A stretch of 54,569 bases of DNA from Methylophaga sp. (GCA_026988435.1 JALSLH010000040.1:1-54569), one strand, 5' to 3'; positions 7,170 to 17,613 are shown, numbered from the stretch's first letter. Program-made: numbers and translations. The notes: generated by a model not told the origin, from the sequence alone.

Positions 7170-8345
7170 TTAAAACGAATGGTAATAATAAAGCCTCAAA
7201 TCATCACGATCATACCGGCCAGTAGCATCTTCATGCACTTGGTCTTTAGTCGAGTAACGTAGACGCACGCTGGAAACATCAGTGAGATTGTATTTTGCAT
7301 CAAGGTTAAACTCACCATATTCATCAACCCGTGAACCGTCTTTACCATCGACATCGACATACCCCAATTTAATACTTGATTTTGCATTGGGATGGAAAAT
7401 AACTTGCGCGCCATAGGCATCACTAGGTTCATAAGGGCCATAACCTTGTTGCCAATCAGTATACATGGGGCCTGATTCAACAGCTTGGAAATTACCATCT
7501 CTAATGGAGTTATAGGATAATGCCAGATCAATACTCCCAAATGATGTGCCTGTTTTTAAGCCCAACATTTTAGAGGTATCACCAACTTGGTAAGCTGTAC
7601 CGCCATATTGCGCTTTTATATAGGATTTTTCACCGAAGGAAAGAGGCATTGCGGCATCAAAATAACGAAAGTTTTTGCGTGAGCCTGAATCGTCTAAGGT
7701 ATCAATAAATTGACCTCGCAACGAGACATTAGCTAATTTTGTAGTGATATAAATATAAGCTAGGCCATCATTTCCCCATTTCGCATTCGGTACTTCAAAA
7801 TCACTTAGCTTAGAGGTGAAGCCAGAATAGCGTTCTACATAACCCAATTCGATCACAGTGTCGGATAGACTTTTATTGCGATAAACCGCAGCGCCATAGG
7901 TCGAGGGTAACAAACGAATATTATGATCCCCCATTAACGGAGTTGATAGCCGCTGCCGCCCAAGTTTTACTTGATGTGTACCATTATCAAAGTCGATATA
8001 AGCTTCACCGATAAAGGCAATATCATCGCCATCCGATTGTAGGTAAGATGTACCCGTGCCTTTATCTCGGTCAATAATACCGAATAAACTATGGCTGCCA
8101 AAATAGGCTAGACCGATTTTAAAATTATTAAAACTAGCCGATTCATACTTGGCGATACCACCTGCGGTAAAGGCTTGCGCATCATCTTTACCGGGGTCAT
8201 CAAAGCCACGATTAAAATAGCCGATGGATAAATCAAGTGAAGCGATGCCTTGCTGTAGCGCTTCTGACAAGTTATTGTTGGTGCTATCTGCTGCGCTGGA
8301 GTTCAACGAAGCGAGCATTAGTACGAATAAAAGAGTGTATTTCAT
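7170..8345 (-). CDS. OprD-family outer-membrane porin
   Basis: A 391-residue beta-barrel protein with a signal peptide (MKYTLLFVLMLASLNSSAA). The barrel shows many alternating strands, VKLGRQRLSTPLMGDHNIRL (the family's conserved G-R-Q segment) and a C-terminal aromatic end, YYYHSF. These are hallmarks of OprD/OpdK-type porins for basic amino acids or carboxylates. It lies 18 nt downstream of the symporter on the same strand, so the pair probably forms an outer- plus inner-membrane uptake route. Its substrate cannot be read directly; a dicarboxylate or amino acid is inferred from the neighbour. Confidence 0.8.
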   Translation of the reverse strand: MKYTLLFVLMLASLNSSAADSTNNNLSEALQQGIASLDLSIGYFNRGFDDPGKDDAQAFTAGGIAKYESASFNNFKIGLAYFGSHSLFGIIDRDKGTGTSYLQSDGDDIAFIGEAYIDFDNGTHQVKLGRQRLSTPLMGDHNIRLLPSTYGAAVYRNKSLSDTVIELGYVERYSGFTSKLSDFEVPNAKWGNDGLAYIYITTKLANVSLRGQFIDTLDDSGSRKNFRYFDAAMPLSFGEKSYIKAQYGGTAYQVGDTSKMLGLKTGTSFGSIDLALSYNSIRDGNFQAVESGPMYTDWQQGYGPYEPSDAYGAQVIFHPNAKSSIKLGYVDVDGKDGSRVDEYGEFNLDAKYNLTDVSSVRLRYSTKDQVHEDATGRYDRDDLRLYYYHSF

Positions 8346-8363
8346 TAATGCTATCTTGGAAAT

Positions 8364-9716
8364 TTAAGCTTGATTATGGGTTTGCTGAACAGTATCAGCC
8401 AACTCTTTTTCAACCGTTTCATCAATATGAAATCCATCTGTACTGACTGTACCAGCATCAGGGTCATTGTAAGTAGCTAAATCCATTTTTCCTTCGCTTT
8501 TAGCGACAATACTAGACACTACGGCATCGCCGGATACATTTACCGCGGTTCTAATCATATCCATCAAACGATCAACACCTAAAATAAGGCCAATACCTTC
8601 AATGGGTAATCCTACTTGGGTAAAGACCATGGAAAGCATAATTAAACCGACTCCAGGTACACCCGCTGTGCCAATCGAAGCTAGGACAGACATAAGGATA
8701 ACGGTTAAATAACCTGTTATGCCTAAATCGACACCATAAACATTGGCAATAAATACGGTGGCGACACCTTGCATGATTGCCGTGCCATCCATATTAATAG
8801 TGGCACCAAAAGGCACGGAGAAAGATGCGACCGAGTTATTGACACCCATGCGCTCTGTCACGGTTCTCATTGTGACGGGGATAGTCGCATTGGAGCTCGC
8901 CGTACTAAATGCAAATATTTGTGCATTTCTAATTTTTTTGAGGAATACCGCTGGGCTTAAGCCAGAGAAAACTTTAAGTACAATCATTAGGGTAACGAAT
9001 AAATGGATCATTAAGCTACCGACCAGTACTAAGACATAGCCTGTTAAAGACACTAATAGATCCAAGCCTAGTTCTGCAATAGATTTGGCAATTAAAGCAA
9101 ATACAGCATAAGGTGCGACCGACATAACAATGGTCACCATCTTCATCATTATTTCATTGGCTACTTCAGCACCTTCAACAAAGCCTTTAGCTTTTCTGCC
9201 TACTAATAGCATGCTAATGCCAAGTAAAATGGAGAAGAAAATAAGGGGCAACATGTCGCCATTAGCCATTGCATGGAATGGATTCTGTGGAATAATATCA
9301 ATGAGTACTTGCGTGAGCGGAGGTGAATCTTTGCCTGCAAAGACGACATCTGAAGTTTGCTCCATGCCTTTACCAATGCCGAATGACGCAGCAATTAAAA
9401 TAGCGGTTGCAATCGCTATTGCCGTAGTCATCATATATAAAGCAAATGATTTACCGCCAACACGGCCCAACATTTTTATGTCGCCAATGCCACATACGCC
9501 ACATATAAGTGAGAAGAATACCAAGGGAACAACCAGCATTTTCAGGGCGTTGATGAACATTTTGCCGACAACGTGGAAAAGTCCATTGACGATATTATCG
9601 TTGATAAAGGAACCGGGTGCATTCAGCCCGCCAAGGTTAATTATTAAACCAACGATAATGCCGAGAGCCATTCCTACAAGCACTTTGACTGTGAGACTCA
9701 TTTTAGTATTTTCCAT
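8364..9716 (-). CDS. Sodium/proton:dicarboxylate (glutamate) symporter
   Basis: A 450-residue DAACS-family transporter with about eight membrane segments and two re-entrant loops. Diagnostic parts are the serine-rich loop FAFSTASSNATIPVTM, the NMDGTAIMQGV segment and the C-terminal DRLMDMIRTAVNVSGDAVVS, where the family's substrate-binding Asp, Arg and Asn reside. Glutamate, aspartate or C4-dicarboxylates are the usual substrates. R-T-A-V-N-V is closer to glutamate/aspartate and neutral amino acid carriers than to DctA, but I cannot be firm. It is the first gene of the symporter-porin pair. A glutamate-receptor-like channel gene converges on the far side of the porin. Confidence 0.88.
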   Translation of the reverse strand: MENTKMSLTVKVLVGMALGIIVGLIINLGGLNAPGSFINDNIVNGLFHVVGKMFINALKMLVVPLVFFSLICGVCGIGDIKMLGRVGGKSFALYMMTTAIAIATAILIAASFGIGKGMEQTSDVVFAGKDSPPLTQVLIDIIPQNPFHAMANGDMLPLIFFSILLGISMLLVGRKAKGFVEGAEVANEIMMKMVTIVMSVAPYAVFALIAKSIAELGLDLLVSLTGYVLVLVGSLMIHLFVTLMIVLKVFSGLSPAVFLKKIRNAQIFAFSTASSNATIPVTMRTVTERMGVNNSVASFSVPFGATINMDGTAIMQGVATVFIANVYGVDLGITGYLTVILMSVLASIGTAGVPGVGLIMLSMVFTQVGLPIEGIGLILGVDRLMDMIRTAVNVSGDAVVSSIVAKSEGKMDLATYNDPDAGTVSTDGFHIDETVEKELADTVQQTHNQA

Positions 9717-9757
9717 TATATTTCCAAATAATTGGTTGGGGTGGTGTGTCGAAATTG

Positions 9758-9793
9758 TAACCTAGTTGTTACAAATATGTAATAGCTAGGTAA
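9758..9793. promoter_or_regulatory. Imperfect inverted repeat upstream of the symporter
   Basis: TAACCTAGTTGTTAC (758-772 of this kilobase) faces GTAATAGCTAGGTAA (779-793), separated by AAATAT; 12 of 15 positions pair. It sits 42 nt before the symporter start and downstream of nothing on the plus strand. It could be an operator or a weak hairpin at the end of a transcript. No T-tract follows on either strand. Confidence 0.4.
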
Positions 9794-9810
9794 TTGTTTA
9801 TAGCCGTGAG

Positions 9811-10089
9811 CTAACTAACATAATTTGTGGGTTCTTTAAAATTAGTGATGTTCTGTATTTGAGGAGGTATTTGCACGTGAAACCCTTGTTCTTGCAAGTT
9901 TTTCATTACTGTTTCTACATTTTCACGGGCTAGTTTTCGCTCCAAGCTAAGTTCTACCTCCATTACAAAAACAGGTTCTTTCCCCATTGAATCGTAAAGA
10001 GCTTGTGGTACGTTTGAAAAATCATCTTTTTTGGCAATATAGAGATAAAGTTCGTCTTTGCGACGGCTTTTGTAGATATACGCAATCAT
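9811..10089 (-). CDS. YcgL domain-containing protein
   Basis: This 92-residue protein matches the YcgL family: an N-terminal IYKSRRKDELYLYIAKKDDF followed by VPQAL, and a central A-R-E-N-V-E segment before LQEQGFHVQIPPQ. E. coli YcgL has the same K-K-D-D-F-S-x-V-P and G-x-x-x-Q-x-P-P pattern. The family is small, soluble and of no established function that I know of. It stands alone between the symporter and the DUF885 gene on the same strand. The ATG at 10089 gives the expected N-terminus. Confidence 0.88.
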   Translation of the reverse strand: MIAYIYKSRRKDELYLYIAKKDDFSNVPQALYDSMGKEPVFVMEVELSLERKLARENVETVMKNLQEQGFHVQIPPQIQNITNFKEPTNYVS

Positions 10090-10127
10090 GCTAAATAGAA
10101 TCCTGAGAAATAAGAGGTGATGGTAAT

Positions 10128-11786
10128 TTATTCATGGTGTTCACCAAATACATGATGGCAACACTTCTGCCACAGTTCATCACCGAATTGGCGTTGAATT
10201 ACCAAAGGTAACGCAATTGAACCAGAAGCTAATAATCGATCGTGAAACTGTTTTAATTCAGTTTTATCTGCCGGGTTAACAATATCACGCAATGCATTTA
10301 TCAGTGCCCAGCCGACGGCATAGCTCATAGGAACAGTGGGTGATTGACTATACCAGTTCAATTCCCCCAGAGCTTGTTCTTTGCTAAAACCTAGGGCATT
10401 GACCATTTTTTGAGCCGCATCTTCTAGGCTGAGGCCTTGGGTATGGATTTCAACGTCAATAATGATGCGTAGTGCCCGCCATAAGCGATCACGCAACATG
10501 ATGATGTGTTGCCCAGGATAGCGGTTGAAACCTTGCTCAAGCATCATCTGTTCGCAATATAAGGCCCAGCCTTCATAAAGTGTTGCACTGGGGTTTAAGC
10601 GATGAAGTAGGCTGTTGCCTTCAGCAGATTGATTTGCGGTGACGAACTGTAGATGATGGCCAGGCCATGCTTCATGTGCACTGGTTTGGCTTATCGCGGC
10701 ATGATTATGTTCTTTTAACTCATCATCATTAGAAGTTGGAGTGACGTAGTAGTAGGCCGTTTGGCTTAAATCAGCAATACTTGGATCCAGGTACGCAGCA
10801 AAAGGAATTTGATGTTGTAAAAATTTAGGTGTGCTAACAACATGCAGTGTTTGTTGTTTTGGTAAAGTAACCAAGTCATGTTCTTTTAAAAACAATTCTG
10901 CAGCCTGCATTTCTTGTTGATAGTGCTGCAATAATGATTCAGAAGTAGGGTGTTGCTGTTGAATTTCATTTAATGATAAATTGCTTTCAGCCAGCGCGGC
11001 ATTCAATTGTTGTTGGGTATTTTCGAATAATTGTTGGCCAAACGCTAACAAGCGGTGTGCATTAATGGGTAAGAAATGTTGTTGGTGCAGTAAGCGTTCA
11101 AAATGTTCACGGCCGCTGGCAAAGTCACCTTCACACTTAGGTGCAAGGCGATGCAGTGTTTGGGCAAAGCGTTCTAATGCTTTAGCGGCGTCAGCTGTCG
11201 CTTGCTCGATACGGTCATTTTGCTGAAAGGCGTCATCTACCATAGGGTTTTGGTGCAAGTGATGGCAATAATCGATGCCAGCCTCGGTCTCAGCAAGCGC
11301 CATATCTAACCATGCTTTTGGGATCACTTCAGGCACGGCGGTTAAATAATTTTTTGCTTCACGAAGGTGATTTGGAATGGCCGATAAGCGTGCTTTCAGT
11401 GCCTTTTTAAAGTGGTTTACAGGCCTAATGGTAAGTTGATGAAGCGCATTAATAGGTAAAAACCGAGTAGGATCGCGATGGCGCCAATCATGCTCCATAA
11501 GTGAATGATGCTCGATTTCTGTACGACCTTGTAAAATTTGATATCGAATTTTACGCGCCGGATCGAGCTGTGTTGGATTAATCTCATCTAATGCCGCAAG
11601 ACATTTTTCATTAAGCACAATTTGAATACCAATTGTTTCGTCTTCAAAAGGCTTTAACTTATCGGCATAATCATCAATACCTGCTTCCAATGCTGCTTCA
11701 GGATCAAATCGACACCAAGTGCTTAAGTAACTGTGTTCAATTCGATCAAAGGATTGCTGCGCAGTGTTTAGCGAACTACTCGACAT
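10128..11786 (-). CDS. DUF885 family protein (putative metallopeptidase)
   Basis: A soluble protein of about 552 residues. The family signature SAHEAWPGHHLQF, an H-E-x-x-x-H-H zinc-site type motif, and a downstream glutamate in the LYEGWALYCEQMML segment define DUF885 proteins, many of which look like zinc-dependent peptidases. No signal peptide or lipobox is seen, so this copy is probably cytoplasmic. The frame is open back to 11825, but I choose the ATG at 11786 (MSSSSLNTAQQSF) because family similarity begins there and it overlaps the OsmC-like gene by only 11 nt, suggesting coupling. Substrates are unknown. Confidence 0.82.
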   Translation of the reverse strand: MSSSSLNTAQQSFDRIEHSYLSTWCRFDPEAALEAGIDDYADKLKPFEDETIGIQIVLNEKCLAALDEINPTQLDPARKIRYQILQGRTEIEHHSLMEHDWRHRDPTRFLPINALHQLTIRPVNHFKKALKARLSAIPNHLREAKNYLTAVPEVIPKAWLDMALAETEAGIDYCHHLHQNPMVDDAFQQNDRIEQATADAAKALERFAQTLHRLAPKCEGDFASGREHFERLLHQQHFLPINAHRLLAFGQQLFENTQQQLNAALAESNLSLNEIQQQHPTSESLLQHYQQEMQAAELFLKEHDLVTLPKQQTLHVVSTPKFLQHQIPFAAYLDPSIADLSQTAYYYVTPTSNDDELKEHNHAAISQTSAHEAWPGHHLQFVTANQSAEGNSLLHRLNPSATLYEGWALYCEQMMLEQGFNRYPGQHIIMLRDRLWRALRIIIDVEIHTQGLSLEDAAQKMVNALGFSKEQALGELNWYSQSPTVPMSYAVGWALINALRDIVNPADKTELKQFHDRLLASGSIALPLVIQRQFGDELWQKCCHHVFGEHHE

Positions 11787-12195
11787 TAATGATCTCGTAA
11801 TCGTGAGTAATTTCAGCTGTTTCACCTAGCATAAGTGAAGCTGAACAATATTTTTCAGTTGAAAGCTCAATTGCGCGTTTTACTTGAGATTCCTTTATAT
11901 TCTTGCCCGTTATAATGTAGTGAACACGAATCCTTGTGAATACTTTAGGGATTTCATCACTTCGGTCACTGTCTATTTCAACAACGCAATCGTGAATATC
12001 TTGGCGGGCTTTAGTTAGCATTTGTATCATATCAAATGAAGTGCAACCGCCCATTCCGAGTAGGAGTAGCTCCATTGGTCTAATACCAATGTCGTGCCCA
12101 CCTAGTTCTTTAGGTCCATCCATAACGACGGTATGACCGGTACCTGACTCGCCTAAAAACAGTAAATCTTCGACCCACTTCACTCTTGCTTTCAT
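11776..12195 (-). CDS. OsmC family protein, YhfA-like
   Basis: About 139 residues. ARVKWVEDLLFLGESGTGH is nearly the N-terminus of E. coli YhfA, followed by GMGGCTSFDMIQML with the first conserved Cys and LSTEKYCSASLML with the second. These two cysteines are the redox pair of OsmC/Ohr-type peroxide reductases; YhfA's own substrate is not established. The ATG at 12195 is preferred over that at 12204 because AGGA then sits about 10 nt upstream. It diverges from the CRP gene, the same neighbourhood found in Pseudomonas and, for crp, in E. coli. It is probably the first gene of a pair with DUF885. Confidence 0.9.
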   Translation of the reverse strand: MKARVKWVEDLLFLGESGTGHTVVMDGPKELGGHDIGIRPMELLLLGMGGCTSFDMIQMLTKARQDIHDCVVEIDSDRSDEIPKVFTRIRVHYIITGKNIKESQVKRAIELSTEKYCSASLMLGETAEITHDYEIINVE

Positions 12196-12291
12196 ACGTA
12201 ACATATCCTAATTTAAAAAAATGTGAACAAATTTGTCAATTTATGTATTATAACTGAAACAAACTGACTATTAAGATATAAAGGATTCACG

Positions 12292-12963
12292 ATGGATTAC
12301 TTGAAACACAAAGCAATCGAAGAAGATTTAGCTGATTTTTTTCACCATTGCCACAGCAAGCAGTATCCAGCAAAATCAATCATTGTTCGTCCCGGTGATG
12401 TGGCGGACACCCTTTATTACATCCGCGAAGGTTCTGTCTCTATTAGCATGGAAAATGAAGAAGGTGATGAGCTTATTATTGCCTATATGAATCAAGGTGA
12501 CTTTTTAGGCGAAATAGGTCTGTTTTCAGATATAGCCGATCGAGCAGTAACGATTAAAGCAAGATCAGCATGTAAGACTGAAGAAATTACCTATCAGCAA
12601 ATAAAATCCTTAGCAAACACTGATCTTGCAAAGTGTTACCCAAAATTATTAGAGCTTTTGGCTGAGCATATGGCTAAACGGTTACTATCAGTGACACGTA
12701 AAGCAAGCGATCTTGCTTTTCTCGATGTTACAGGTCGTGTTGAATCTGCGATGCGTGAATTGGCTACGCAACCCGAAGCAATGTCGCATCCTGAAGGTAT
12801 ACAAATCAAAGCAACACGCCAAGAAATTAGTCGCATGGTGGGTTGTTCTCGAGAAATGTCTGGGCGTGTTCTACGTGTTTTACAAGATCGCGGCCTAGTT
12901 TGGGCTCGCGGTAAAACGATGATTATTTATGATGAAGAACATCGTAAACCAAGTGTTGTTTAA
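12292..12963 (+). CDS. crp: CRP/Vfr-type transcription regulator
   Basis: A 223-residue regulator with a cyclic-nucleotide-binding domain (about 22-125), a long dimer helix and a winged helix-turn-helix. LAFLDVTGRV and the recognition helix CSREMSGRVL (185-194) keep the Arg, Glu and Arg that read TGTGA in E. coli CRP. In the cAMP pocket GEIGLF (73-78) and R84 are kept, but the serine beside the arginine is Ala85, and the residue after the conserved Thr135 is Arg136 rather than Ser128 of E. coli. DNA specificity is therefore probably conserved while ligand response may differ. A single TGTGA half-site lies upstream at 12222-12226. The gene sits between yhfA and trpC as vfr does in Pseudomonas. 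Confidence 0.9.
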   Translation: MDYLKHKAIEEDLADFFHHCHSKQYPAKSIIVRPGDVADTLYYIREGSVSISMENEEGDELIIAYMNQGDFLGEIGLFSDIADRAVTIKARSACKTEEITYQQIKSLANTDLAKCYPKLLELLAEHMAKRLLSVTRKASDLAFLDVTGRVESAMRELATQPEAMSHPEGIQIKATRQEISRMVGCSREMSGRVLRVLQDRGLVWARGKTMIIYDEEHRKPSVV

Positions 12964-12986
12964 CTAATAATTCAATACCCAAAGGC

Positions 12987-13784
12987 TTAAGAAAAAATCT
13001 GACTTAATTGTTCACCAGGGCTTTTTGCTCGCATAAAGGCCTCACCAATTAGAAAACCATTTACATTATGTTCGCGCATTAGTACAACATGATCGGCTGT
13101 ATGAATACCGCTTTCTGTAATCACGGTATGATTTTCAGGTATACGAGCAAGTAGGTCGAGGGTTGTATCAAGACTGGTTTCAAATGTACTTAGATTACGG
13201 TTATTGATACCTATAAGTGGTAAGTTAAGCAATAAGGCTCGTTCAAGTTCTTCGCCATCATGCACTTCAACCAGTACATCCATATCGAGTTGCATGGCAA
13301 CATCTGTTAACTCACTAAGTTGGTCATCACTTAATGCGGAAACAATCAAGAGAATGCAATCTGCTGCAATAGCGCGTGCTTCAAACACTTGATAGGGATC
13401 AATGATGAAGTCTTTACGAATAACGGGTATTGAGCATGCAGCACGTGCTTGTTTTAAATATTCTTCATCGCCTTGGAAGAAATCTTTATCGGTCAATACA
13501 GATAAACATGCTGCGCCATGTTGTGCATAATCTTTTGCAATATCCGCAGGGATAAAGTTTTCGCGTAGAAGACCTTTGCTAGGCGATGCTTTTTTGATTT
13601 CAGCAATCACCGCCGGCAGTCCTAAATTTATTTTAGTTTCAATCGCTGTAACAAAACCGCGAGGCGCATCTGCCTCCTCAGCTAATTTCGTCATTTGGTG
13701 AATGGATATTCTTGCACTGCGCTCTGCTATTTCTTCAGATTTACGTTTGAGTATTTTTTTTAAGATATCAGGAGTTTCAGACAT
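12987..13784 (-). CDS. trpC: Indole-3-glycerol phosphate synthase
   Basis: This 265-residue (beta/alpha)8 enzyme closes the indole ring in tryptophan synthesis. Its motifs are [73 protein letters not shown] and [11 protein letters not shown]; the catalytic Glu and Lys residues lie in E-I-K-K and R-K-D-F. There is no fused TrpF domain. It is the last gene of the rpe-gph-trpE-trpG-trpD-trpC run and ends 23 nt from the converging crp gene, with no clear terminator between them. Confidence 0.97.
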   Translation of the reverse strand: MSETPDILKKILKRKSEEIAERSARISIHQMTKLAEEADAPRGFVTAIETKINLGLPAVIAEIKKASPSKGLLRENFIPADIAKDYAQHGAACLSVLTDKDFFQGDEEYLKQARAACSIPVIRKDFIIDPYQVFEARAIAADCILLIVSALSDDQLSELTDVAMQLDMDVLVEVHDGEELERALLLNLPLIGINNRNLSTFETSLDTTLDLLARIPENHTVITESGIHTADHVVLMREHNVNGFLIGEAFMRAKSPGEQLSQIFS

Positions 13785-13797
13785 GTTTATTTCTTTA

Positions 13798-14826
13798 TTA
13801 AATAGTTTGTTTTGAATTGCTAGCAGTCACTAAGGCATCTAACTTTTTCTGAGCATTGCCATTATCGAGATGCGTTTGAGCGATCTTAATTCCATCTGCT
13901 AAGGTATTAGCAAGATCAGCAACGTATATCGCTGCACCTGCATTTAAAACGACAATATCTCGCGCTGCACCAGATTCACCTGCAAATACGGCATTGATAA
14001 TTTGTAAGCTTTCTTGCGCATTATTGACGCTAAATTGGGCAATATCACTTCGGGCTAGATTGAAGTCTTCGGGCTGGACGGTGTACGTTGTAACTTCGCC
14101 ATCTTTTAGTTCTGCTACCGTAGTTGTTGAACCAATGCTAATTTCATCTAAACCATCTTCGGCATGAACGACAAGCACATGCTTGCTACCTAATTCTTTT
14201 AATACTTGAGCCATAGGTTCAACCCATTTTTTATCAAATACGCCTAGCACTTGTCGCTCAGCTCTTGCAGGATTGGTTAACGGGCCTAATAAGTTGAAGA
14301 TAGTGCGTACAGCCATTTCACGTCGCGGCCCGATAGCATGCTTCATCGCGCCATGATGTTTTTGGGCAAACATAAAGCCAATGCCGATAGTTTCAATACA
14401 GTGTTGTACTTGTACCGGCGTGATATCTAAATTGACACCGGCCGCCTCTAATACGTCTGCACTACCAGAATTACTGCTAATGGAACGGTTACCGTGTTTA
14501 GCGACGGTGGCGCCGGCAGCAGCGACGACAAATGCACTAGCAGTGGAGACATTAAATGTTTTGGCAGCACCGCTACCACCGGTGCCACAGGTATCAACTA
14601 TATGATCGCCTGAGATGTTTACAGGGCTTGCAAGGCTACGCATAACGCTTGCGGCAGCGGCAATTTCTGTGACGGTTTCGCCTTTCATTTGTAAGCCAAC
14701 CAAAAAGCCACCAATTTGGGCAGGTGTGGCTTCGCCAGTCATGATCTGCTGCATCACTGACGTCATATCTTCTGTAGATAAATCCTGCTTCGCAATAACA
14801 GCTTTAATAGCACTGGGTAGATTCAT
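13798..14826 (-). CDS. trpD: Anthranilate phosphoribosyltransferase
   Basis: This 342-residue enzyme joins anthranilate to PRPP. The PRPP-binding [18 protein letters not shown], the following [19 protein letters not shown] (anthranilate site) and [19 protein letters not shown] are all present and intact. It is a separate polypeptide from TrpG, unlike the fused E. coli version. It starts 9 nt after trpG and is followed by trpC after 13 nt, so the genes are surely co-transcribed. Confidence 0.97.
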   Translation of the reverse strand: MNLPSAIKAVIAKQDLSTEDMTSVMQQIMTGEATPAQIGGFLVGLQMKGETVTEIAAAASVMRSLASPVNISGDHIVDTCGTGGSGAAKTFNVSTASAFVVAAAGATVAKHGNRSISSNSGSADVLEAAGVNLDITPVQVQHCIETIGIGFMFAQKHHGAMKHAIGPRREMAVRTIFNLLGPLTNPARAERQVLGVFDKKWVEPMAQVLKELGSKHVLVVHAEDGLDEISIGSTTTVAELKDGEVTTYTVQPEDFNLARSDIAQFSVNNAQESLQIINAVFAGESGAARDIVVLNAGAAIYVADLANTLADGIKIAQTHLDNGNAQKKLDALVTASNSKQTI

Positions 14827-14835
14827 GGTAAACCT

Positions 14836-15414
14836 CTAGCGATCAAGAAAGTTTTTTAATAAGGCATGGCCTTGTTCGGTCAGTATGGATTCTGGATGAA
14901 ACTGCACACCTTCTATAGCTAAGGTTTTATGACTAATGCCCATTATTTCATCTACACTACCGTCATCATTTTGGGTCCAAGCGGTCATCTCAAAACAAGC
15001 AGGTAGGCTTGATTTTTCGATAATAAGTGAATGATAACGAGTTGCTTCAACTGGGTTATTTAATCCTTTGAATACACTAGAATTATTATGATAAATAGGT
15101 GAGGTTTTTCCATGCATTATTTTACTGGCATGTACTATCTTGCCACCAAAAGCCTGACCGATAGATTGATGACCTAGGCAGACACCTAAAATAGGTTTCT
15201 TGCCTGCAAAATGTTTAATAACATCAAGTGAAATACCTGCTTCATTAGGTGTGCAGGGACCGGGAGAAATAACGATTTTTTCAGGGTTCAGTGCTTCTAT
15301 TTCATCAATAGTGATTTTATCATTGCGGTGCACATGCACATCCGCCCCTAACTCACCAAAATATTGCACTAAGTTATAGGTAAATGAATCGTAGTTGTCG
15401 AGCATTAGAAGCAT
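14836..15414 (-). CDS. trpG: Anthranilate synthase component II (glutamine amidotransferase)
   Basis: TrpG supplies ammonia from glutamine to TrpE. In 192 residues it carries [14 protein letters not shown] at the start, the oxyanion [11 protein letters not shown], the nucleophile cysteine in [15 protein letters not shown] and the His-x-Glu of GVQFHPES. In many gammaproteobacteria this subunit is shared with PabB; no pabB lies in this window. It sits 15 nt behind trpE in the same operon. Confidence 0.96.
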   Translation of the reverse strand: MLLMLDNYDSFTYNLVQYFGELGADVHVHRNDKITIDEIEALNPEKIVISPGPCTPNEAGISLDVIKHFAGKKPILGVCLGHQSIGQAFGGKIVHASKIMHGKTSPIYHNNSSVFKGLNNPVEATRYHSLIIEKSSLPACFEMTAWTQNDDGSVDEIMGISHKTLAIEGVQFHPESILTEQGHALLKNFLDR

Positions 15415-15429
15415 TGTTTTATACCCAAA

Positions 15430-16929
15430 TTATTTGTGTTGTGTCTGATTCAGGGTGTCTAATCCTGATTCAGCCATTGCAACAGCACGAAAAACGGCGC
15501 GCGCTTTATTCATTGTTTCTTGCCATTCCATTTCAGGTACTGAATCATAAACTATGCCCGCACCGGCTTGAATATGCAATGTATTATCTTTAATCACAGC
15601 GGTTCGAATAGCAATGGCTGTGTCCATATTGCCAGACCATGATAAATAGCCCACCGCACCGGCATAAACACCGCGTTTAATAGGCTCTAGTTCATCAATG
15701 ATTTCCATGGCGCGCACTTTTGCTGCACCACTAACTGTACCGGCAGGGAAGGTAGCGCGTAAGGCATCAATACAGGTCATATTAGGCACAACTTTGCCCG
15801 TTACATTAGATACGATGTGCATTACATGTGAATAACGTTCCACAATCATTTTGGCAGTGAGTTTAACTGTGCCAATTTGGCTAACACGACCGGCATCATT
15901 TCGACCGAGATCAATTAACATTAGATGCTCAGCTAATTCTTTAGGATCAGCTAATAAATCTTCTTCTAATGCCTTATCTTCTTGTTCTGTTTGGCCACGT
16001 GGACGAGTGCCGGCAATCGGGCGAACCGTAACTTCATCATCTTCCATGCGTACTAAAATTTCAGGAGAAGAGCCAACAATATGAAAATCTTCTAAATTAA
16101 GATAATACATATACGGTGAAGGATTCAGTGTACGTAAAGCACGATACAAATCCATCGCTTGGGCAGAAAAGGGAATGGATAGGCGTTGCGACAAGACAAC
16201 TTGCATAATATCGCCATCGATAATGTATTGACGTGCTTTTTCTACTGCCTCAATAAAGCCATCGTGGGTAAAACCTGAAACAAAATCATCTTCACACACT
16301 GTTTTACCTGTGTTTGATGAATTATAATTAGGTGTTGATGTTCGTAAGTGGATGCTTAATGTATCTAAACTTTTCTGAGCCAGGTTGTAAGCATTATCAA
16401 CACTAGGATCGGCATGTACGATAAGAAATAAACGATTGCTAAGGTTATCAAATACAATTACATCGTTTGATACCATCAATAAAATATCAGGGCAGGCTAG
16501 AGGATCAGGGTTAGGGCAGTCACCTAAGCGTGGCTCAACATAACGCACGGTATCGTAGCCAAAATAACCTACTAAACCACCATTAAAACGGGGTAAGCTA
16601 TCTAAATCAGGCACCTTGTATTGCTCTTTAAACGATTCTATCCATGATAAGGGATCATCCGAGGTGGTTTTCTCAATTACTTCGCCACAATGTTTAACTT
16701 CAATATCTTGACCGGTAATACGAACAACTGTTTCACTTGGCAGGCCAATAATAGAATACCGACCCCATTTATCACCGCCTTGAACAGATTCAAGCAGATA
16801 AGAGTAAGGTGCATCAGCCAGCTTCAGATAGGTACTCAAAGGCGTGTCTAAGTCGGCTAATATTTCACGCGCGACAGGTATACGGTTATAGCCTTGCTCG
16901 GCTAATTGGTCGAATTCAACTTGGTTCAT
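15430..16929 (-). CDS. trpE: Anthranilate synthase component I
   Basis: This 499-residue enzyme converts chorismate and ammonia to anthranilate. The N-terminal [18 protein letters not shown] contains the Leu-Leu-Glu-Ser pocket that binds inhibitory tryptophan, so feedback control is expected. The chorismate-binding half has [43 protein letters not shown] and GAVGYL. Its start overlaps the gph stop by 1 nt (TGATG). No leader peptide with clustered Trp codons is apparent upstream, where the gph gene lies directly. Confidence 0.97.
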   Translation of the reverse strand: MNQVEFDQLAEQGYNRIPVAREILADLDTPLSTYLKLADAPYSYLLESVQGGDKWGRYSIIGLPSETVVRITGQDIEVKHCGEVIEKTTSDDPLSWIESFKEQYKVPDLDSLPRFNGGLVGYFGYDTVRYVEPRLGDCPNPDPLACPDILLMVSNDVIVFDNLSNRLFLIVHADPSVDNAYNLAQKSLDTLSIHLRTSTPNYNSSNTGKTVCEDDFVSGFTHDGFIEAVEKARQYIIDGDIMQVVLSQRLSIPFSAQAMDLYRALRTLNPSPYMYYLNLEDFHIVGSSPEILVRMEDDEVTVRPIAGTRPRGQTEQEDKALEEDLLADPKELAEHLMLIDLGRNDAGRVSQIGTVKLTAKMIVERYSHVMHIVSNVTGKVVPNMTCIDALRATFPAGTVSGAAKVRAMEIIDELEPIKRGVYAGAVGYLSWSGNMDTAIAIRTAVIKDNTLHIQAGAGIVYDSVPEMEWQETMNKARAVFRAVAMAESGLDTLNQTQHK

Positions 16930-17609
16930 CAGATTTTTATAGAAGTCTTAAGTTCCGCAAACGAATCAATGATGATATCAGGGTTCGCCGTTGCAATATC
17001 AACACCATGGTTATAACCATAGCTCATACAAATGATAGAAAAACCAGCGGCACGAGACGCTTTGACATCACTAATCGAATCACCAATCATCATCGCATTT
17101 TCTGGTTTAATACCAAAGAATTTAGCACCATGTAGTAAAGGAGCTGGATCAGGTTTTTTCAACGGCAAAGTATCACCACTGATCACAATTTCAAAGAAAT
17201 CAAACAGACCTAAGTCTTTTAGAATCTTTAAAGTAAATTGCTCGTCTTTATTGGTCACACATCCAATGCGAATACCTTGATCTTTTAACCACTGCAAACC
17301 TTCAATTACTGAAGGATACAGTTGACTACGTTTGCTAGCATTATCAGCATATAAAGCCATAAAAATAGGCGCGGCTTTGGCATATAAAGCATCACTTGGC
17401 GAACCCTCAAGTTGATCAACAAGTGCACGTTCAATAAGACGGGGAACGCCATTGCCAACCCAGTTACGCACCTTTTCTTCACCACGAACGGGAATATCAA
17501 GTGCTTTCATGGTTTCATCAACACACCAAGCAAGATCAGGCACGCTATCAACTAGCGTGCCATCTAGATCTATCAGTACCATTTCTGGTTTTTTTAAAAC
17601 AGTTGTCAT
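16929..17609 (-). CDS. gph: Phosphoglycolate phosphatase
   Basis: A 226-residue HAD-superfamily hydrolase that removes the phosphate from 2-phosphoglycolate, a product of DNA repair and of oxygenase side reactions. Motif I is [11 protein letters not shown] with the nucleophile Asp, motif II GCVTNKD, motif III around [10 protein letters not shown] and motif [18 protein letters not shown]. The rpe-gph-trpE arrangement is conserved in many gammaproteobacteria, which supports the Gph assignment within this broad family. It begins 4 nt after rpe ends. Confidence 0.92.
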   Translation of the reverse strand: MTTVLKKPEMVLIDLDGTLVDSVPDLAWCVDETMKALDIPVRGEEKVRNWVGNGVPRLIERALVDQLEGSPSDALYAKAAPIFMALYADNASKRSQLYPSVIEGLQWLKDQGIRIGCVTNKDEQFTLKILKDLGLFDFFEIVISGDTLPLKKPDPAPLLHGAKFFGIKPENAMMIGDSISDVKASRAAGFSIICMSYGYNHGVDIATANPDIIIDSFAELKTSIKI

Positions 17610-17613
17610 TTGA

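Noticed and set aside
12222-12240. CRP binding site upstream of crp
   Set aside because: Only the left TGTGA half is present; the second half does not match TCACA.
16990-17010. ATGGTTATAACCAT palindrome
   Set aside because: It lies within gph coding sequence with no neighbouring signal; probably chance.
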